A stretch of 64,000 bases of DNA. Origin: Symbiodinium natans (lineage: Eukaryota > Sar > Dinophyceae > Suessiales > Symbiodiniaceae). Location: positions 288,501-352,500 of the forward strand of contig CAJNDS010001269.1 in the NCBI GenBank assembly GCA_905221605.1, read 5' to 3'. Positions 1 to 9,275 of the stretch are shown here, one piece after another; within the stretch, counting starts at the first letter, position 1, and each line of letters starts with the position of its first letter. The notes under the pieces are model-generated. The model did no database searches. It was not told the origin of the DNA and saw only the letters and a list, made by a program, of their open reading frames with translations. Both the position numbers and the translations under genes were made by a program.

Positions 1-229
1 CCAGACCCAAGATAACTCAGAACAGGTCCCACACACAGACACCCAAGCCCAAACCCTTAAACCTTAACCTCTGAACCCTGACTATTTTGTGAATGCGCTG
101 CAGTGCCCCGTTCTGATAAACGGAGCGTTGAACGCATCTTTCACTTCAGGGGCTCTAAAGCCAAAACTCTATACCCTGAACCCTTCATGAGTTTAGGGGT
201 TAAGGCTTGCGACTACTACATTGGTGCGG

Positions 230-535
230 ACACCAACAGTACCACCTACCACTACCAGTACTACTTCCTACATCTACTCCCTACTTTCTTCTTACTACTT
301 ACTGCTTACTGCTTACTGCTTAATACTTGCTACTTGCTGCTTGCTGCTTGCTCCCAACACCACTTACTACCTTTCCCTTACCACTTACTAACTACTTACT
401 ACTTACTACTGACGACTTACTACTTTCTACGTACTACTTACTACTTACTACCTACTCACTACTAACTACCCCACTGACTACTCACTACCCACTACTACCT
501 ACTGACTACTGACGACTGACTGCTGACTAATCGCT
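230..535. repeat. Degenerate 7-mer satellite (CTTACTA type)
   Basis: The stretch is built from variants of CTTACTA/CTACTTA with a period close to seven, drifting to CTGACTA and CCCACTA at its right end. The open frames through it encode only Leu/Thr/Tyr runs and are not credible proteins. The period equals that of the CCCTAAA telomere unit, so it could be a decayed telomere-like array, but that is inference. Confidence 0.85.
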
Positions 536-550
536 TCCCCCTAATAATAC

Positions 551-838
551 AACCCCCCCTAATTTTAAATATTGTTTTTCCCGGATCCTGCCGGCACCCA
601 GCCCAATACTAAACCTGTTTGAGAATTAGGGGGGGAGGGGTTCAGGGCCTTCGCCCTTGAGTTGAGCCATTAGGGTTTCAGGGTTTAGGGCTGAAGGCTG
701 ACAGGATTAGGATCCAGGGCTCAGGGCTTGGAGGGTTTAATTATTAGGTTTCGGAATTCAGGTTTTAGGATTTAGACCCCCCCCCCAACTAATTTTAAAC
801 ATTTTTCGCGCCCAGGCGAATATCAGAATTAGGGGGGG
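551..838. mobile_element. Two copies of a small inverted-repeat element
   Basis: Copies at about 551-641 and 777-838 both begin with CCCCCCTAATTTTAAA or a close variant and end with GAATTAGGGGGGG, the inverse of the start. No coding capacity is visible, so they resemble miniature inverted-repeat transposable elements. The 130 bases between them hold degenerate TTTAGGG units. Confidence 0.6.
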
Positions 839-859
839 ATTTAGTATTAGGGGGAAGGG

Positions 860-1330
860 ACTACTAACCACTAACTACTAACTACGAAATACTAGCTACT
901 AACTACCAACTGCTAACTACAAAGTGCAATCTACTAACTGCTAACTACTACCTAAAAAACGTCTGCCTGCCAACTACTAACTACGAACTACGAACTACTA
1001 GCTACTAAGTAGCTACTAGTAACTAGTAACCAGTAACTAGTACCGACGAACTACTAATCGCTAACTACGAACTACTAACTACCAACGACTAACCACTAGC
1101 CACTGCCACTAACCACTAGCCACTAACCAGTAACCGCTAACCACTAGCAACTAACTACAAACGACTAACTACTAACTACTAACTGCTAACTACTAATCTG
1201 CTACTTACTACTTACTACTTGCTACTTGCTACTTACACCTTACTGCTTACTACTTACTACTTTCTACGAACTGTTGACTACTTACTACTTCCTACGACTA
1301 CTAACTACTATACCTACCAACTACTATCTA
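860..1330. repeat. Degenerate 7-mer satellite (ACTAACT type)
   Basis: About 470 bases of ACTAACT/CTAACTA variants, mutated enough that few units are identical. It continues the theme of the satellite at 230-535 in a related but different sequence. No credible gene is seen in it. Confidence 0.8.
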
Positions 1331-1375
1331 ACCACCAACTACTAGCTAACTACCAACTACTAGCTAACAACTACG

Positions 1376-1533
1376 ACCACCACTACTACAACGACGACGA
1401 CGACGATGGCGGCGGCGGCGATGGCGGCGGCGGCTGCGGCCGCCGCGACCACGACCACGACGACGACCACGACGACGACAACGACGACGAGGACGAGGAG
1501 GACGAGGAGGACGAGGAGGACGAGGAGGACGAG

Positions 1534-1574
<41 letters not shown>

Positions 1575-1673
1575 CGACGACTACAACTACGACTACCACT
1601 ACCACTACCACTACTACTACGACTACTGCTACTACTACTGCTACTACTACTACTACTACTACTACTGCTGCTG

Positions 1674-1716
<43 letters not shown>

Positions 1717-1790
1717 TACTACTGCTACTATTGTTACTGCTACTGCTACTGCTACTGCTACTGCTACTGCTACTGCTAGTAGTGGTGGGC
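1376..1790. repeat. Trinucleotide array that drifts from ACG to GGC, GAG/GAC and TAC
   Basis: Over 400 bases of triplet repeat changing composition step by step: ACC/ACG, then GGC, then GAG-GAC, GAC, TAC and finally TGC-TAC. Frames on both strands stay open because of the 3-base period (Asp/Glu/Tyr, poly-Thr or poly-Val), which is expected of any triplet array. An acidic-tract exon cannot be excluded but nothing supports one. Confidence 0.9.
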
Positions 1791-1955
1791 AGTGGTGAGC
1801 ATATCTTGTAGTACTTCAGAGAGCGCTGTATGTCGCGGGTTGATTTGCTCTGATCGGCAGCATGAGATTGTGGCTTCTACAACGAAGAACGCTAAACCCT
1901 AAACCCTATAGACCCCAAATCTTCAACCCCACACCCTCAACCCCAAACTCCTAGC

Positions 1956-2013
1956 CTCCTCGGTGGGGTCATTGTCATCTCCACCCGCACTGTCCTGGTG
2001 TTGTATGGCTTGC
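1956..2013 (-). CDS. Candidate short exon, acidic, unidentified
   Basis: The minus strand reads QAIQHQDSAGGDDNDPTEE between an acceptor ending CTAG and a possible GC donor (GAG|GCTAGG). The peptide is hydrophilic and acidic. It lies downstream of the other minus exons at 2.7-7.7 kb and may belong to the same gene. Product unknown; the coding call rests on composition and splice fit only. Confidence 0.4.
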
Positions 2014-2160
2014 CTAGAATGACCAACTGGTACCTTACAAAAGGCTCAGAGTCTTAATGTTGTTCCTTGCCCTTAGGTTGTACCCTTAGGTGTTGGGGAC
2101 CTATTGAGGATCCCCTATGGGACCGTAAGGACCATATTCGGAGTACATTAAGGGGACGTC

Positions 2161-2350
2161 TTTGGGGAACAACCTTAGGGGAGCGAGGTTTAGTCCCTTT
2201 ATAATGTTTTGGCAAAACGCCTCTAACGACTCGCTTCCACCAAAGCTTTATATTAAGGGAGCCCTTTAGGGGTACAACTTTAGGGTAAGAGCTTTAATCC
2301 CCTGGGCAAAACGCGCCAACCTCTACCGACTCGCTTCCACCAAAGTTGTT
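2161..2350. repeat. Tandem duplication, about 100-base period
   Basis: Two diverged copies lie in direct order. The best conserved part, GACTCGCTTCCACCAAAG, occurs at 2228-2245 and again at 2328-2345, exactly 100 bases apart, and both copies contain GGCAAAACGC. No coding sense is apparent. Confidence 0.75.
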
Positions 2351-2379
2351 GGGGCAGGGGGGGATGATCGTGGGCCCTA

Positions 2380-2454
2380 GTCAAGGTCACGATGGTACAG
2401 GACGCCAAAATCTTTGTCAACATCCAGCTGGGTGCAGACATGTGGCGGCTCAGG
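2380..2454 (+). CDS. Candidate exon, strand uncertain
   Basis: The plus strand reads VKVTMVQDAKIFVNIQLGA followed by DMWRLR and a GT donor (AGG|GTTGAT), with mostly G or C at third positions. The minus strand is also open and reads PPHVCTQLDVDKDFGVLYH. Plus is favoured by codon use, but neighbouring better-supported exons are on minus, so the strand is unresolved. Product unknown. Confidence 0.35.
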
Positions 2455-2544
2455 GTTGATTGGGGGCTTTAGGCTAGCCCTAAACCCCAAACCCTAAACC
2501 CTACACCCTAAATCCTACGCCCAACTCGCAATTAATCTGCAAGC

Positions 2545-2633
2545 TCCGCCAAGAGAAACAAACAGAGGCTTTGTTTGGCAGCTGCTCTGCTTTGGGGCTC
2601 TTGGCAGCCCTGAAACCCGGAGGAAGCCGCAAG
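2545..2633. CDS. Candidate exon between two telomere-repeat arrays
   Basis: A stretch free of telomere units with open frames both ways: plus LRQEKQTEALFGSCSALGLL, minus AKSPKAEQLPNKASVCFSW. It is flanked by CCCTAAA-rich sequence on the left and a long TTTAGGG array on the right, the usual setting of exons in this window. Product and strand not determined. Confidence 0.35.
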
Positions 2634-2635
2634 CT

Positions 2636-2739
2636 TAGGGCTTAGGGTTTAGGGTTTAGGGTTTAGGGTTTAGGTTTTAGGGTTTAGGGTTTAGGGTCTA
2701 GAATCTAGGGTTCAGGGTTTAGGGTTTAGGGTTTGGGGG
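2636..2739 (+). repeat. TTTAGGG array (about 13 units)
   Basis: Near-perfect TTTAGGG units on the plus strand with a few variants (TTTAGGT, TCTAGGG, TTCAGGG). Confidence 0.95.
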
Positions 2740-2744
2740 ATCCT

Positions 2745-2814
2745 GGTCAGTTCCGTCTCGGAGGTTTGGATTGTCTGTGTCGGTCATGTACTGCAGGATG
2801 ATCCTGAGATGAAG
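2745..2814 (-). CDS. Exon with IILQYM and LRDGT motifs
   Basis: The minus strand reads LHLRIILQYMTDTD then NPNLRDGT. The combination of a QYM segment with N-L-R-D-G-T, downstream of an exon carrying E-W-H-N-Q (4325-4379), recalls from memory an extracellular protein family of fungi, oomycetes and algae with W-x-N-Q-H and Q-Y-M / R-D-G-T motifs; this is a hint only. The segment also faintly resembles the D-N-P-x-L-R-D motif of beta-adaptin, but the RGYIYW that should follow was not found. Upstream splice site: acceptor ending GAACAG. Confidence 0.5.
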
Positions 2815-2822
2815 CTGTTCGC

Positions 2823-2910
2823 AAAACCCTAAATGATAACTCCTAAACCCTGAAAACCTAAACCCTAAACCCTAAACCCTAAACCTTAAACCCTAAACCC
2901 TATCTCTGTA
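2823..2910 (-). repeat. CCCTAAA array
   Basis: About nine CCCTAAA units on the plus strand, opposite in orientation to the TTTAGGG array at 2636-2739, with the exon at 2745-2814 between the two. Confidence 0.9.
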
Positions 2911-3192
2911 CACCAGGTTCCCAGACGCTGGAGGCATTACAGTTAGTTTAGGGTTTGGGGATTCTCCTTTTCTCGTTGGGGGCTGTCTTTGGGGTTAGGC
3001 TTGAACCCCAATCCCTAAACCCTAAACCCGAAATCATAAACCCTGAACCCTTTATAGGGCCTTGGGTGTTGGAATCCCTGAACCTGGGGCCTACACGCCT
3101 GGATCCCGAATGTCTCTGCCAAGCCCAAAAGGCAACAAGATCCCCTAAAACGTGAGAGTTCTTTAAATTACGGTTTAGGGTTCAGGGTATAA

Positions 3193-3260
3193 GGTTACCA
3201 GTAGCCCATCCCCGGCGCTTGAAACGCAGCAGGGCTTGAGGCACTCAAGAACTTTGCTGT
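3193..3260 (-). CDS. Candidate short exon, Cys-containing
   Basis: The minus strand reads NSKVLECLKPCCVSSAGDG. It sits between the exons at 4325-4379 and 2745-2814 on the same strand. Splice sites are not clear. Product unknown. Confidence 0.35.
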
Positions 3261-3677
3261 TGTGTTTAGGGTTTAGGAGGGTTTACGGTCATTTCGGGCA
3301 TTGAGGTTTTGAATGTTAACAGCTTAAGGTTCTTAAGGGCTTTGCGGGGGCCTAGCGCCTTTTTTCAGGATTTTCGGGCTTCGGGCACAAGAACGTTAAG
3401 CGTTTTAGGGGATTACCGGTGTTTAGGGTTCAGGGCTTAAGGATGTTGAAGGCTTCAGGGTTTTGAGGGCTTCAGGGTTTTAGAGCGTGAGGGTTTGACA
3501 GGTTTCAGCTCGTTTGAGGCTTTGGTCCTTGGTGTTCGAAATCTAGGGTTCAGGGTTTAGGGTTCAGGGTTTCGCTCCTTGCGATGTGGTTCGCATTTCA
3601 AAGCTTGCGATCCATTTACACCCCAGAAGCCCTTCCCCTGAGCCCCCTCCCTGCCACGCAACCTCCGAGAAAGCATA

Positions 3678-3740
3678 GCACCTAAACCCTAAACCCTAAA
3701 CCCTAAACCCTAAACGCTAAACCCTACACCCTAAACCCCC
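3678..3740 (-). repeat. CCCTAAA array
   Basis: About eight units with variants CGCTAAA and CCCTACA. Confidence 0.9.
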
Positions 3741-4205
3741 TTGAGCCGCGAGCCCCACTGAAACGAATGTGCAGACAGCTGGCTGGCAGTGAAGATTTGG
3801 GTGCCCCACGCCACAGCCATGCCTGGGGGCTTAGGGGCTTTGGGTTTTGGGGGGTTTAGGGTTTTGGGATAGGGCTAAGGGTGATGTAAGGGTTTAGGGT
3901 ATAGGGTTTAGGGTTCAGGGGGGGCCGTAAACCCTAAACCCGAAACCCCTAAAGAGTCTTAGATTCAGAGGGCCGTCACCAACCTAGAAACCCTTACGAA
4001 GCTTGTAGGTTTTTGGGGTTCAGGGAGATGATGGGCCCTACCAAAGCTGCCCTTCCCGTCCAAATCTGCAGGTTGCAGGCTTTAGGGTTTCGGCTGCAGG
4101 TTTGAGGTCCGTGTTCAGGTACTTCAGCTAGATAGGAGGTCCTCAAGACATGTGTATGTTCATAAGCATTTTCTTAGCCCCAAAAGTGGAAGGCTACCAA
4201 TTTAT

Positions 4206-4320
4206 GTACGTTGCCTACGGATAGCAACCCTAACCCTAAACCCCTAAACCCCTAAACCCCTAAAACCCCTAAACCCCTAAACCCCTAAAACCCCTAAAAC
4301 CCCTAAACCCCTAAACCCTA
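4206..4320 (-). repeat. CCCCTAAA (8-mer) array
   Basis: Mostly the 8-base form CCCCTAAA with some CCCCTAAAA, unlike the strict 7-mer arrays elsewhere. It directly abuts the exon at 4325-4379. Confidence 0.9.
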
Positions 4321-4324
4321 GCAC

Positions 4325-4379
4325 GCCAAGTGGCTGATTGTGCCATTCGATGTACAGCTCGGATCCCTGGTAGAACTTC
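4325..4379 (-). CDS. Exon with EWHNQ motif
   Basis: The minus strand reads KFYQGSELYIEWHNQPLG, 18 codons plus one base, between an acceptor CCTCAG and a GT donor (GGC|GTGCTAGG). Aromatic and acidic residues with W-H-N-Q suggest an extracellular domain; the family assignment is tentative (see the exon at 2745-2814). The 3' side is immediately followed by a CCCCTAAA array, so the intron is telomere-like repeat. Confidence 0.6.
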
Positions 4380-4528
4380 CTGAGGATGATGGGGGATGCT
4401 AACTTGGAGTTTAGGCATCCAGCCTTGGGGATGTTAGGGTTTAGGGCTTAGGATTTAAGGTTTGGGGTTAGGGTCTAGGGTTTAGGGGTTTAGGGTTTAG
4501 GGTGCTAAAGTTAGGGTTGAGGGTCTAC

Positions 4529-4625
4529 GCTTGGGACGTTCCCCCCTTTTCCCCTAACAGTCCTGAATAGGGATTATAGTACCCCCCCTATTCTGTTCCC
4601 TGTTCAGGAGGAAACATCCCAAGGC
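4529..4625. mobile_element. Inverted-repeat element, family A (GGGATGTTCCCCC)
   Basis: Ends GGGACGTTCCCCC and its inverse GGAAACATCCC, with CAGTCCTGAATAGGGATTAT inside. Further members at 18290-18360 (half), 28545-28645, 29283-29425 and 59620-59710 share the ends and the internal 'agtcctTAATagGGATTAT' segment. Confidence 0.75.
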
Positions 4626-4733
4626 CAGGGTCTAGGGATTAGGGTTCACAATGTGGCTTTTTTTAAAGTCAGGGATCCAGTCATCCAAGCCTGTAGGGGG
4701 CCGGGCGTCTGGGTTCTAAAGACTCTCTACTTG

Positions 4734-4820
4734 AAGGCTCATGGGTAGTTATAGGTAAGGCTATCAGTACCCTATATCAGGCCATAGCCGGTTAGAACTG
4801 TCCATGAACCTTTAAGTAGG
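4734..4820. mobile_element. Inverted-repeat element, family C (short copy)
   Basis: Starts GGCTCATGGGTAGTTATAGG and ends CATGAACCTTTAAGTAGG, the inverse. Family C is the most abundant of the foldback families here (see 10190-10376). Confidence 0.65.
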
Positions 4821-4904
4821 TGTTGTGCTCCTGTGGCTGTTGGGCTTCGGCTCACGATCTTCCCCCTAAGCCGAAAGAATGCCCGAAACCGAGGCCAGGG
4901 TTCG

Positions 4905-4977
4905 TCCTAAACCCTAAACCCTAAACCCCAAACCGTAAACCCTAAACCCTAAACCCTAAACCCCAAACCCTAAATGC
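4905..4977 (-). repeat. CCCTAAA array
   Basis: About ten units with a few CCCCAAA variants. Confidence 0.9.
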
Positions 4978-5160
4978 CAAAGTGGTATGTCCATATCAGA
5001 CTGACCGGCGCGTAAGTCTTGACACCCCTCAGCCTATGGAACCAAACCTAAACCCTGGACCGTAATTCTGATCCCCAGTACCCTTAAACCCTAAACCCTT
5101 CCAAAGCCTAAACCCTGACGCTAAACTCCTTCCCTTGGCTCAGTAAACCTCGCTAGGTAC

Positions 5161-5202
5161 GTGCGAAGACCGAGCCAAGTGTCATGGTCCCAAGGGTTGC
5201 AC
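5161..5202 (-). CDS. Candidate exon, Trp-rich
   Basis: The minus strand reads CNPWDHDTWLGLR between an acceptor TTCAG and a donor (CGCAC|GTACCT). Trp residues and good splice sites favour coding. Likely the same minus gene as 4325-4379; product unknown. Confidence 0.45.
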
Positions 5203-5294
5203 CTGAACAGATCTGTGGGTTTTAGGGCTGTCGAGTTTGGCGACTTTGGTTTTTTGGGGTATTGTTGGGGTGTTTTTTTTGAGTTATTTTTGTT

Positions 5295-5350
5295 TTTGGG
5301 CGGGGGGGGGGGGGGGTTGGGGGGTTTGGGGGGTCTTCGGGTTTTGAGAT
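5295..5350. repeat. G-run and T/G-rich tract
   Basis: A run of more than 12 G in a T/G-rich stretch. The open frame through it (poly-Gly or poly-Pro) is an artefact of composition. Confidence 0.8.
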
Positions 5351-5577
5351 TTGGGGGTTTGATTGAGGGGTTTGGCATTTAAGGATTTCAGGATTTACGG
5401 ATTCAAGGGAGATTAGGAATCAAGGGATTCAATGTCATTAGTCCTGCATCTTAAACAAGGTGGAAACAGGAGCAGATGCTACCTGTAGTAGGAACAGGAG
5501 GCTCTAAATCCTGGACCTTTTTGGGTACGTATCGTATTGCTCATGGTGTGAGCCTACTGTTCAACCCTTACACCACC

Positions 5578-5985
5578 CGAACTTCAAAAACCCTAAACTC
5601 TGAAACCCAGAACGATGAACCCCTGAAACTTAATTTGTAGACTCCTAAGACCCTAAACCCTTAACCCTAAACCCCTATACCCCACAACCATGAACCCTAT
5701 AGCCCAAAACCTGAATGCAAAACACCGAAAACTCTAAAGCCATGAAACCCCGAACGATAAAGCCTAAAACCTCGAAACCCTAAACCCTGAAAACCGAAAC
5801 CATCAAAACCTTCAAACCTCTTCAGCCCTAACCCCTGAAAGCCCTGAAGGCCCCAAACCCAAAACCTTGAAACCCTTGTAGCCCTAGCTACACTGCAAAA
5901 CGCTTACACCCTAAACCCTTGAAACCCCAAACCGCCCCTAAACCCCCCAAAACCCTTGAAGACCCGCCGCCTCAGTGGCTCAAGA
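5578..5985. repeat. Highly degenerate telomere-like sequence
   Basis: About 400 bases of decayed CCCTAAA/CCCTGAAA units. No exon is recognised here. Confidence 0.8.
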
Positions 5986-6288
5986 GCGCCCCATACCCCT
6001 GGAGTAAAGAAAACACCTTGAGCTACCTAAGCTATATTCAGATTTATATTTACATTTCAGGAATATGCCTGTATGTCCCAATATCGCTTCAATCTGCCGG
6101 AAATATATACCTTTGTTCAAAACAAGCACAGAATAAGGCACGTTCCTTCATCAAGGGCGAGTCTATGCCTCGCGGGACGAGATGTTCGGAGCCCGAAGCC
6201 CTCAGCCCCAAAACAGTTGTATTGGGTGTATAGGGGTAAGGGGTTCGGGATGATTAGGTCCTAGAGCTGAAACCCTAGAAAACATGGC

Positions 6289-6416
6289 AAGTGCAACAAA
6301 GGCGCCTTCTTTAGTGACGTCATAGTTGTTGTTCTCATCTTTGCAGGCAGGCTTGCAGTCGTCCCCAATCTGGTAGCCTGCCGTGGTCTCTGTGTGTGTG
6401 TGCGCTTCCAGGGCTT
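6289..6416 (-). CDS. Exon, hydrophilic with paired Cys
   Basis: The minus strand reads TTAGYQIGDDCKPACKDENN then NYDVTKEGAFVAL, between an acceptor CCACAG and a GC donor (CTT|GCCATG). The C-x3-C pair and acidic residues suggest an extracellular or metal-binding segment. It belongs to the minus-strand exon series at 1.9-7.7 kb. Product not recognised. Confidence 0.6.
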
Positions 6417-6469
6417 CTGTGGGTTGCTGATTGCTGCTCCCCAAAGCTACTAATTGCTCAAGAACCCCC

Positions 6470-6570
6470 GAAAAATATGTTGTTCCCTATTAAGCGTAAT
6501 ATAGGGATTATCATTGTTGTTGTTTTTTTAAATGTTCTTTTGGGGTTCTTAAGCAAATAGTAGCAAAAAC
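6470..6570. mobile_element. Element of family E (ends near TTCTTAAGCAAATAGTAG)
   Basis: Its right end, GGGGTTCTTAAGCAAATAGTAG trimmed to 20 bases or fewer, recurs at 26960, 29965 and 55185, and an inverse start (TTTGCTTAAGAACCCCC-like) occurs at about 26820 and 29876. No coding content. Confidence 0.55.
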
Positions 6571-6669
6571 CTAAGAAAAACCCTACACTGCATACACTCG
6601 TAGGAATATGGGCGGGTTGGGGCTTAGGGTTGAGGATCGATGGGGCGAGGTATGCGAGTTGCTGTACAT

Positions 6670-6733
6670 CCTGGTCCTAAACCCTAAACCCTAAACCCTA
6701 AACCCTAAACCCGAAACCCTAAACCTTAAAACC
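6670..6733 (-). repeat. CCCTAAA array
   Basis: About eight units. Confidence 0.9.
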
Positions 6734-6891
6734 CGAATTCAACCTGTTCAGAAACTCAGGGTCGCTTCTTTGGAGTTGAGGGTTGCTTGGCCGGGCTGAA
6801 ATCTTACCTTGTGGGGTTGGCTCAGAGGTCTCGTCTTAGGGTTTAGGGTTTAGGTTTGGGGTTTAGGGAATAGAGCGGATTTTGGCCGGTA

Positions 6892-7005
6892 GTGTGCAGG
6901 GCTTGGGAGATCTTAGAGCCCGGAAAAGATGGAGTAGCTACAGCTTCGCAATATCTCATGTACATCGCTACCTACCGAACGCTCCTGGACAATACGCCCC
7001 GCAAG
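6892..7005 (+). CDS. Candidate exon, strand uncertain
   Basis: Plus reads EILEPGKDGVATASQYLMYI then ATYRTLLDNTPRK, with a possible GC donor (AAG|GCCCTA). Minus is also open (LAGRIVQERSVGSDVHEILR). Flanked on both sides by telomere-like repeats. Product unknown. Confidence 0.4.
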
Positions 7006-7107
7006 GCCCTAAATCCCTGAACGCTTCAAGCTCCGAACCCGAAGACCCTAACCCTCAACCCTAAACCCGAAACCCTAAACCCGAAACCCTATAAGTCCAA
7101 GTAGGTC

Positions 7108-7199
7108 CTGAAGCCGCATTGTTCTGGGAGTCGAACAACCGGTTGGCGTTCCTTGTTTTGCGGGTGCGGGAAGAAGGCTCGGGTTTCCGGGGTTTGGAC
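7108..7199 (-). CDS. Exon, unidentified
   Basis: Joined in phase 0 to the exon at 7250-7304 through a 50-base intron (GTAGGT...GGTAG), the minus strand reads VQTPETRAFFPHPQNKERQ then PVVRLPEQCGF. The fit of phase, donor and acceptor supports coding. Product not recognised. Confidence 0.6.
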
Positions 7200-7249
7200 C
7201 TACCGGCGTTGAGGGTATAAAGCCTACTGTACTCCACTTGCGCACCTAC

Positions 7250-7304
7250 CTGTCTTTCAACCACAGCTGACTTGTTGGAGCGGAGAGCCTCAGGCCCCAA
7301 ACAC
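7250..7304 (-). CDS. Exon, unidentified
   Basis: Acceptor TTGCAG and a consensus donor CAG|GTAGGTGCG enclose CLGPEALRSNKSAVVERQ (18 codons plus one base). With 7108-7199 it gives one of the shortest introns in the window. Product not recognised. Confidence 0.65.
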
Positions 7305-7661
7305 CTGCAAGGGACCCTCTGGGCCCGGAGAGTTTAGGGTTTAGGACCTAGAGTTTAGGGTTTCGGCCTGTGAAACAGCCTCAAGAACTGCCCTTAACAT
7401 CAAATCAAGAGCGCATGAGGGGGTTGAACAAAACTAGTGGACTCGTGGCCTCTTTGTACGCAACAAATTAAGCTTGGGACAACATGATAGTAGAGTCGCC
7501 CTGCCAGACAAACCGTGATCTGGATCAACCCTACATGCCATGCATGTTTTCGTTTCCCTTCTGTGGCACTACAGTCATCCTACACCCTAAACCCTCAACC
7601 CTAGGCGCTAAACCCTAAACCCTATAGTCAGCAGTCATCCTTATTAGCCGGCATGCTGGAC

Positions 7662-7705
7662 GTTGTTGCTCTGCTCGCGCAACTTGTTGTTGGAGCCACG
7701 GGGGC
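7662..7705 (-). CDS. Candidate short exon
   Basis: Acceptor CTTAG, then PRGSNNKLREQSNN and a GT donor (AAC|GTCCAG). Hydrophilic; probably upstream part of the minus gene at 1.9-7.3 kb. Confidence 0.45.
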
Positions 7706-7904
7706 CTAAGACGAGCAGCAAGAGCTGAGGCTTTAGGATGCAGGGATGTTGGGGGTTTGGGGTTTAGGGTTTAGGGCCCAAAGTTTAGGGTTTTGGGTTT
7801 AGGGGTTTACATTGTTTCAGGCTTGAGGAAGCTTATATTGTGCGGGACTGCAATAAGGACATGGGCAAGTATGTGCGACATACCTCGACATGCTGGTACA
7901 ACCC

Positions 7905-8036
7905 CAACCCCTAAACCCTAAACCCGACACCTTCGAATTGACTCGGAGACTTGAAAAAGAACCCTCAACCCTAAACCCTAAACCCTCAACCCTAAACCCG
8001 GAACCTTCGAATTGACTCGGAGACCTGAAAAACCCA
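7905..8036. repeat. Direct repeat pair separated by CCCTAAA units
   Basis: The unit CTTCGAATTGACTCGGAGAC followed by TTGAAAAA occurs at about 7931-7958 and again at 8003-8030 with one or two differences. Each copy is preceded by CCCTAAA repeats. It is the same architecture as the exon-edge duplications at 37.3-37.7 kb. Confidence 0.85.
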
Positions 8037-8164
8037 GGTGAGGTCCCGGCTGTTGAGGTACATGTCCTCGGATGGACTTTTTGTGTGCCCCTTTGGTCGC
8101 CGTACATACATGTGCCGACATTTTCATACCTGCATGTACGTATATACGTATATGTCTAGCTACA

Positions 8165-8285
8165 AGTATACTTGGTAGCCCAGTAACCATATTATAATAG
8201 GGCACCATTTTTTGGGTTGGGTACTTTATAAGGGAACCTTGAACCAAAAATGGTAAAGGGTACCACTGGGCTGCCAAGCATAATA
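8165..8285. mobile_element. Inverted-repeat element, family B (CTTGGTAGCCCAG)
   Basis: Left end ACTTGGTAGCCCAGTAACCA and right end CACTGGGCTGCCAAGCATA are inverse copies; the interior has TTTTTTGGGTTGG and TACTTTATAAGGGAACC. Similar copies at 33530-33650, 52334-52456 and 57870-57992, with a degraded one near 20390-20500. Confidence 0.85.
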
Positions 8286-8289
8286 AATG

Positions 8290-8700
8290 TAACTATAAAA
8301 TACAAAAAAACTTAACTTCGAACATCCTCACCTTGATCCTCGATAAAAAAAAGAAAGAACGCAAATAAGATGCTCAACCAAAGACACATTGATTCATATA
8401 CGCTTCTTAGTGTGTTCTTGCAACTGGGGTTGGGCACTCCAGGGACACTCTGGGGTTGGGCACGTTGGGCACTCCAGGGATGAGCGAGGAGTAGACCGGG
8501 CGAGGAAAAGAGTTCCGGGCGAGGAAAAGAATTGAGTTTAAATTTGAAAAGCCCACACCGAAGGTGGGGAATAAATACATAAATAAATAAATATATATGT
8601 ATATAATGTTTTATTTCTTACTGTATGTATGTATAGATGTATATATATAGATATCATGTCGGAAACATCGACCCTTAGCCGATGGAGCAGCATGGGGAGT
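8290..8700. other. AT-rich stretch without a gene
   Basis: A-rich and TA-rich sequence with ATAAATAAATA and TATATG microsatellites at 8573-8650 and a short duplication GGTTGGGCACTCCAGGGA near 8435-8480. No exon seen. Confidence 0.6.
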
Positions 8701-8924
8701 TTGTGCATTTTTCTGCCGGCACATACACCTACCTTCCAACCTCAACCTCAAACAAAGGCAAGGCAAGATCTCAGTTCTTGAATGCCGAAACCCTCACAAG
8801 ACCTCTAGCAGTCCCTTCTTCGGGGCAGCTTCATGCCTAGTATCATACCGTGCCAGAAAAACAGAACTACAATAAAGTGACCTGGTGGGATTTGACAGGG
8901 ATGCTGCAAACTCATGACCCAAAA

Positions 8925-9033
8925 ACCTCCTTGGCAGGCCAGCGTCAGCATGAGAAGACCAAATCGCTGCAAGCAGCAAGGTCAGAATTTGTCCTCAAGC
9001 GCTCTGAGCTATGCGATGTGGAAATGGGGCATA
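8925..9033 (+). CDS. Candidate exon, charged
   Basis: Plus reads GQRQHEKTKSLQAARSEFVL then KRSELCDVEMGH, ending near a GT donor (ACG|GTTCTT). Together with 9107-9275 it could flank a 70-base intron containing TTTAGGG units. Product unknown. Confidence 0.4.
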
Positions 9034-9106
9034 CGGTTCTTAGTCTGGCTAGGGTTAAGTAAGGGTTGTCTTTAGGGAGTGGTTTAGGGTTTGCAGTCTA
9101 TAAGCT

Positions 9107-9275
9107 TCAGGAATGAAGAGGACTTCGAAGCAAAAGCTGGCGAATTCTTCAAGGAGAAAAAGCCTGGTGGTAGAAACGAGTCATGGCATACCTTGTTCAT
9201 AAACAGCTGGCAGAACATAGTTGGGACCGATTGCGAACTGATCGTTCCTAAGATGTTTGAAACAAGTACTGTCTG
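9107..9275 (+). CDS. Candidate terminal exon, charged
   Basis: After an acceptor CTTCAG the plus strand reads NEEDFEAKAGEFFKEKKPGG, RNESWHTLFINSWQNIVGTD and CELIVPKMF, then a stop at 9274-9276. Composition is protein-like. Not recognised. Confidence 0.45.

Noticed and set aside
1219-1779. 186-codon frame rich in Asp/Glu/Tyr
   Set aside because: It is an open frame through a triplet repeat; the other strand and frames are open too.
2751-2812. Beta-adaptin reading of the D-N-P-x-L-R-D segment
   Set aside because: The conserved R-G-Y-I-Y-W that must follow was not found in any neighbouring exon.
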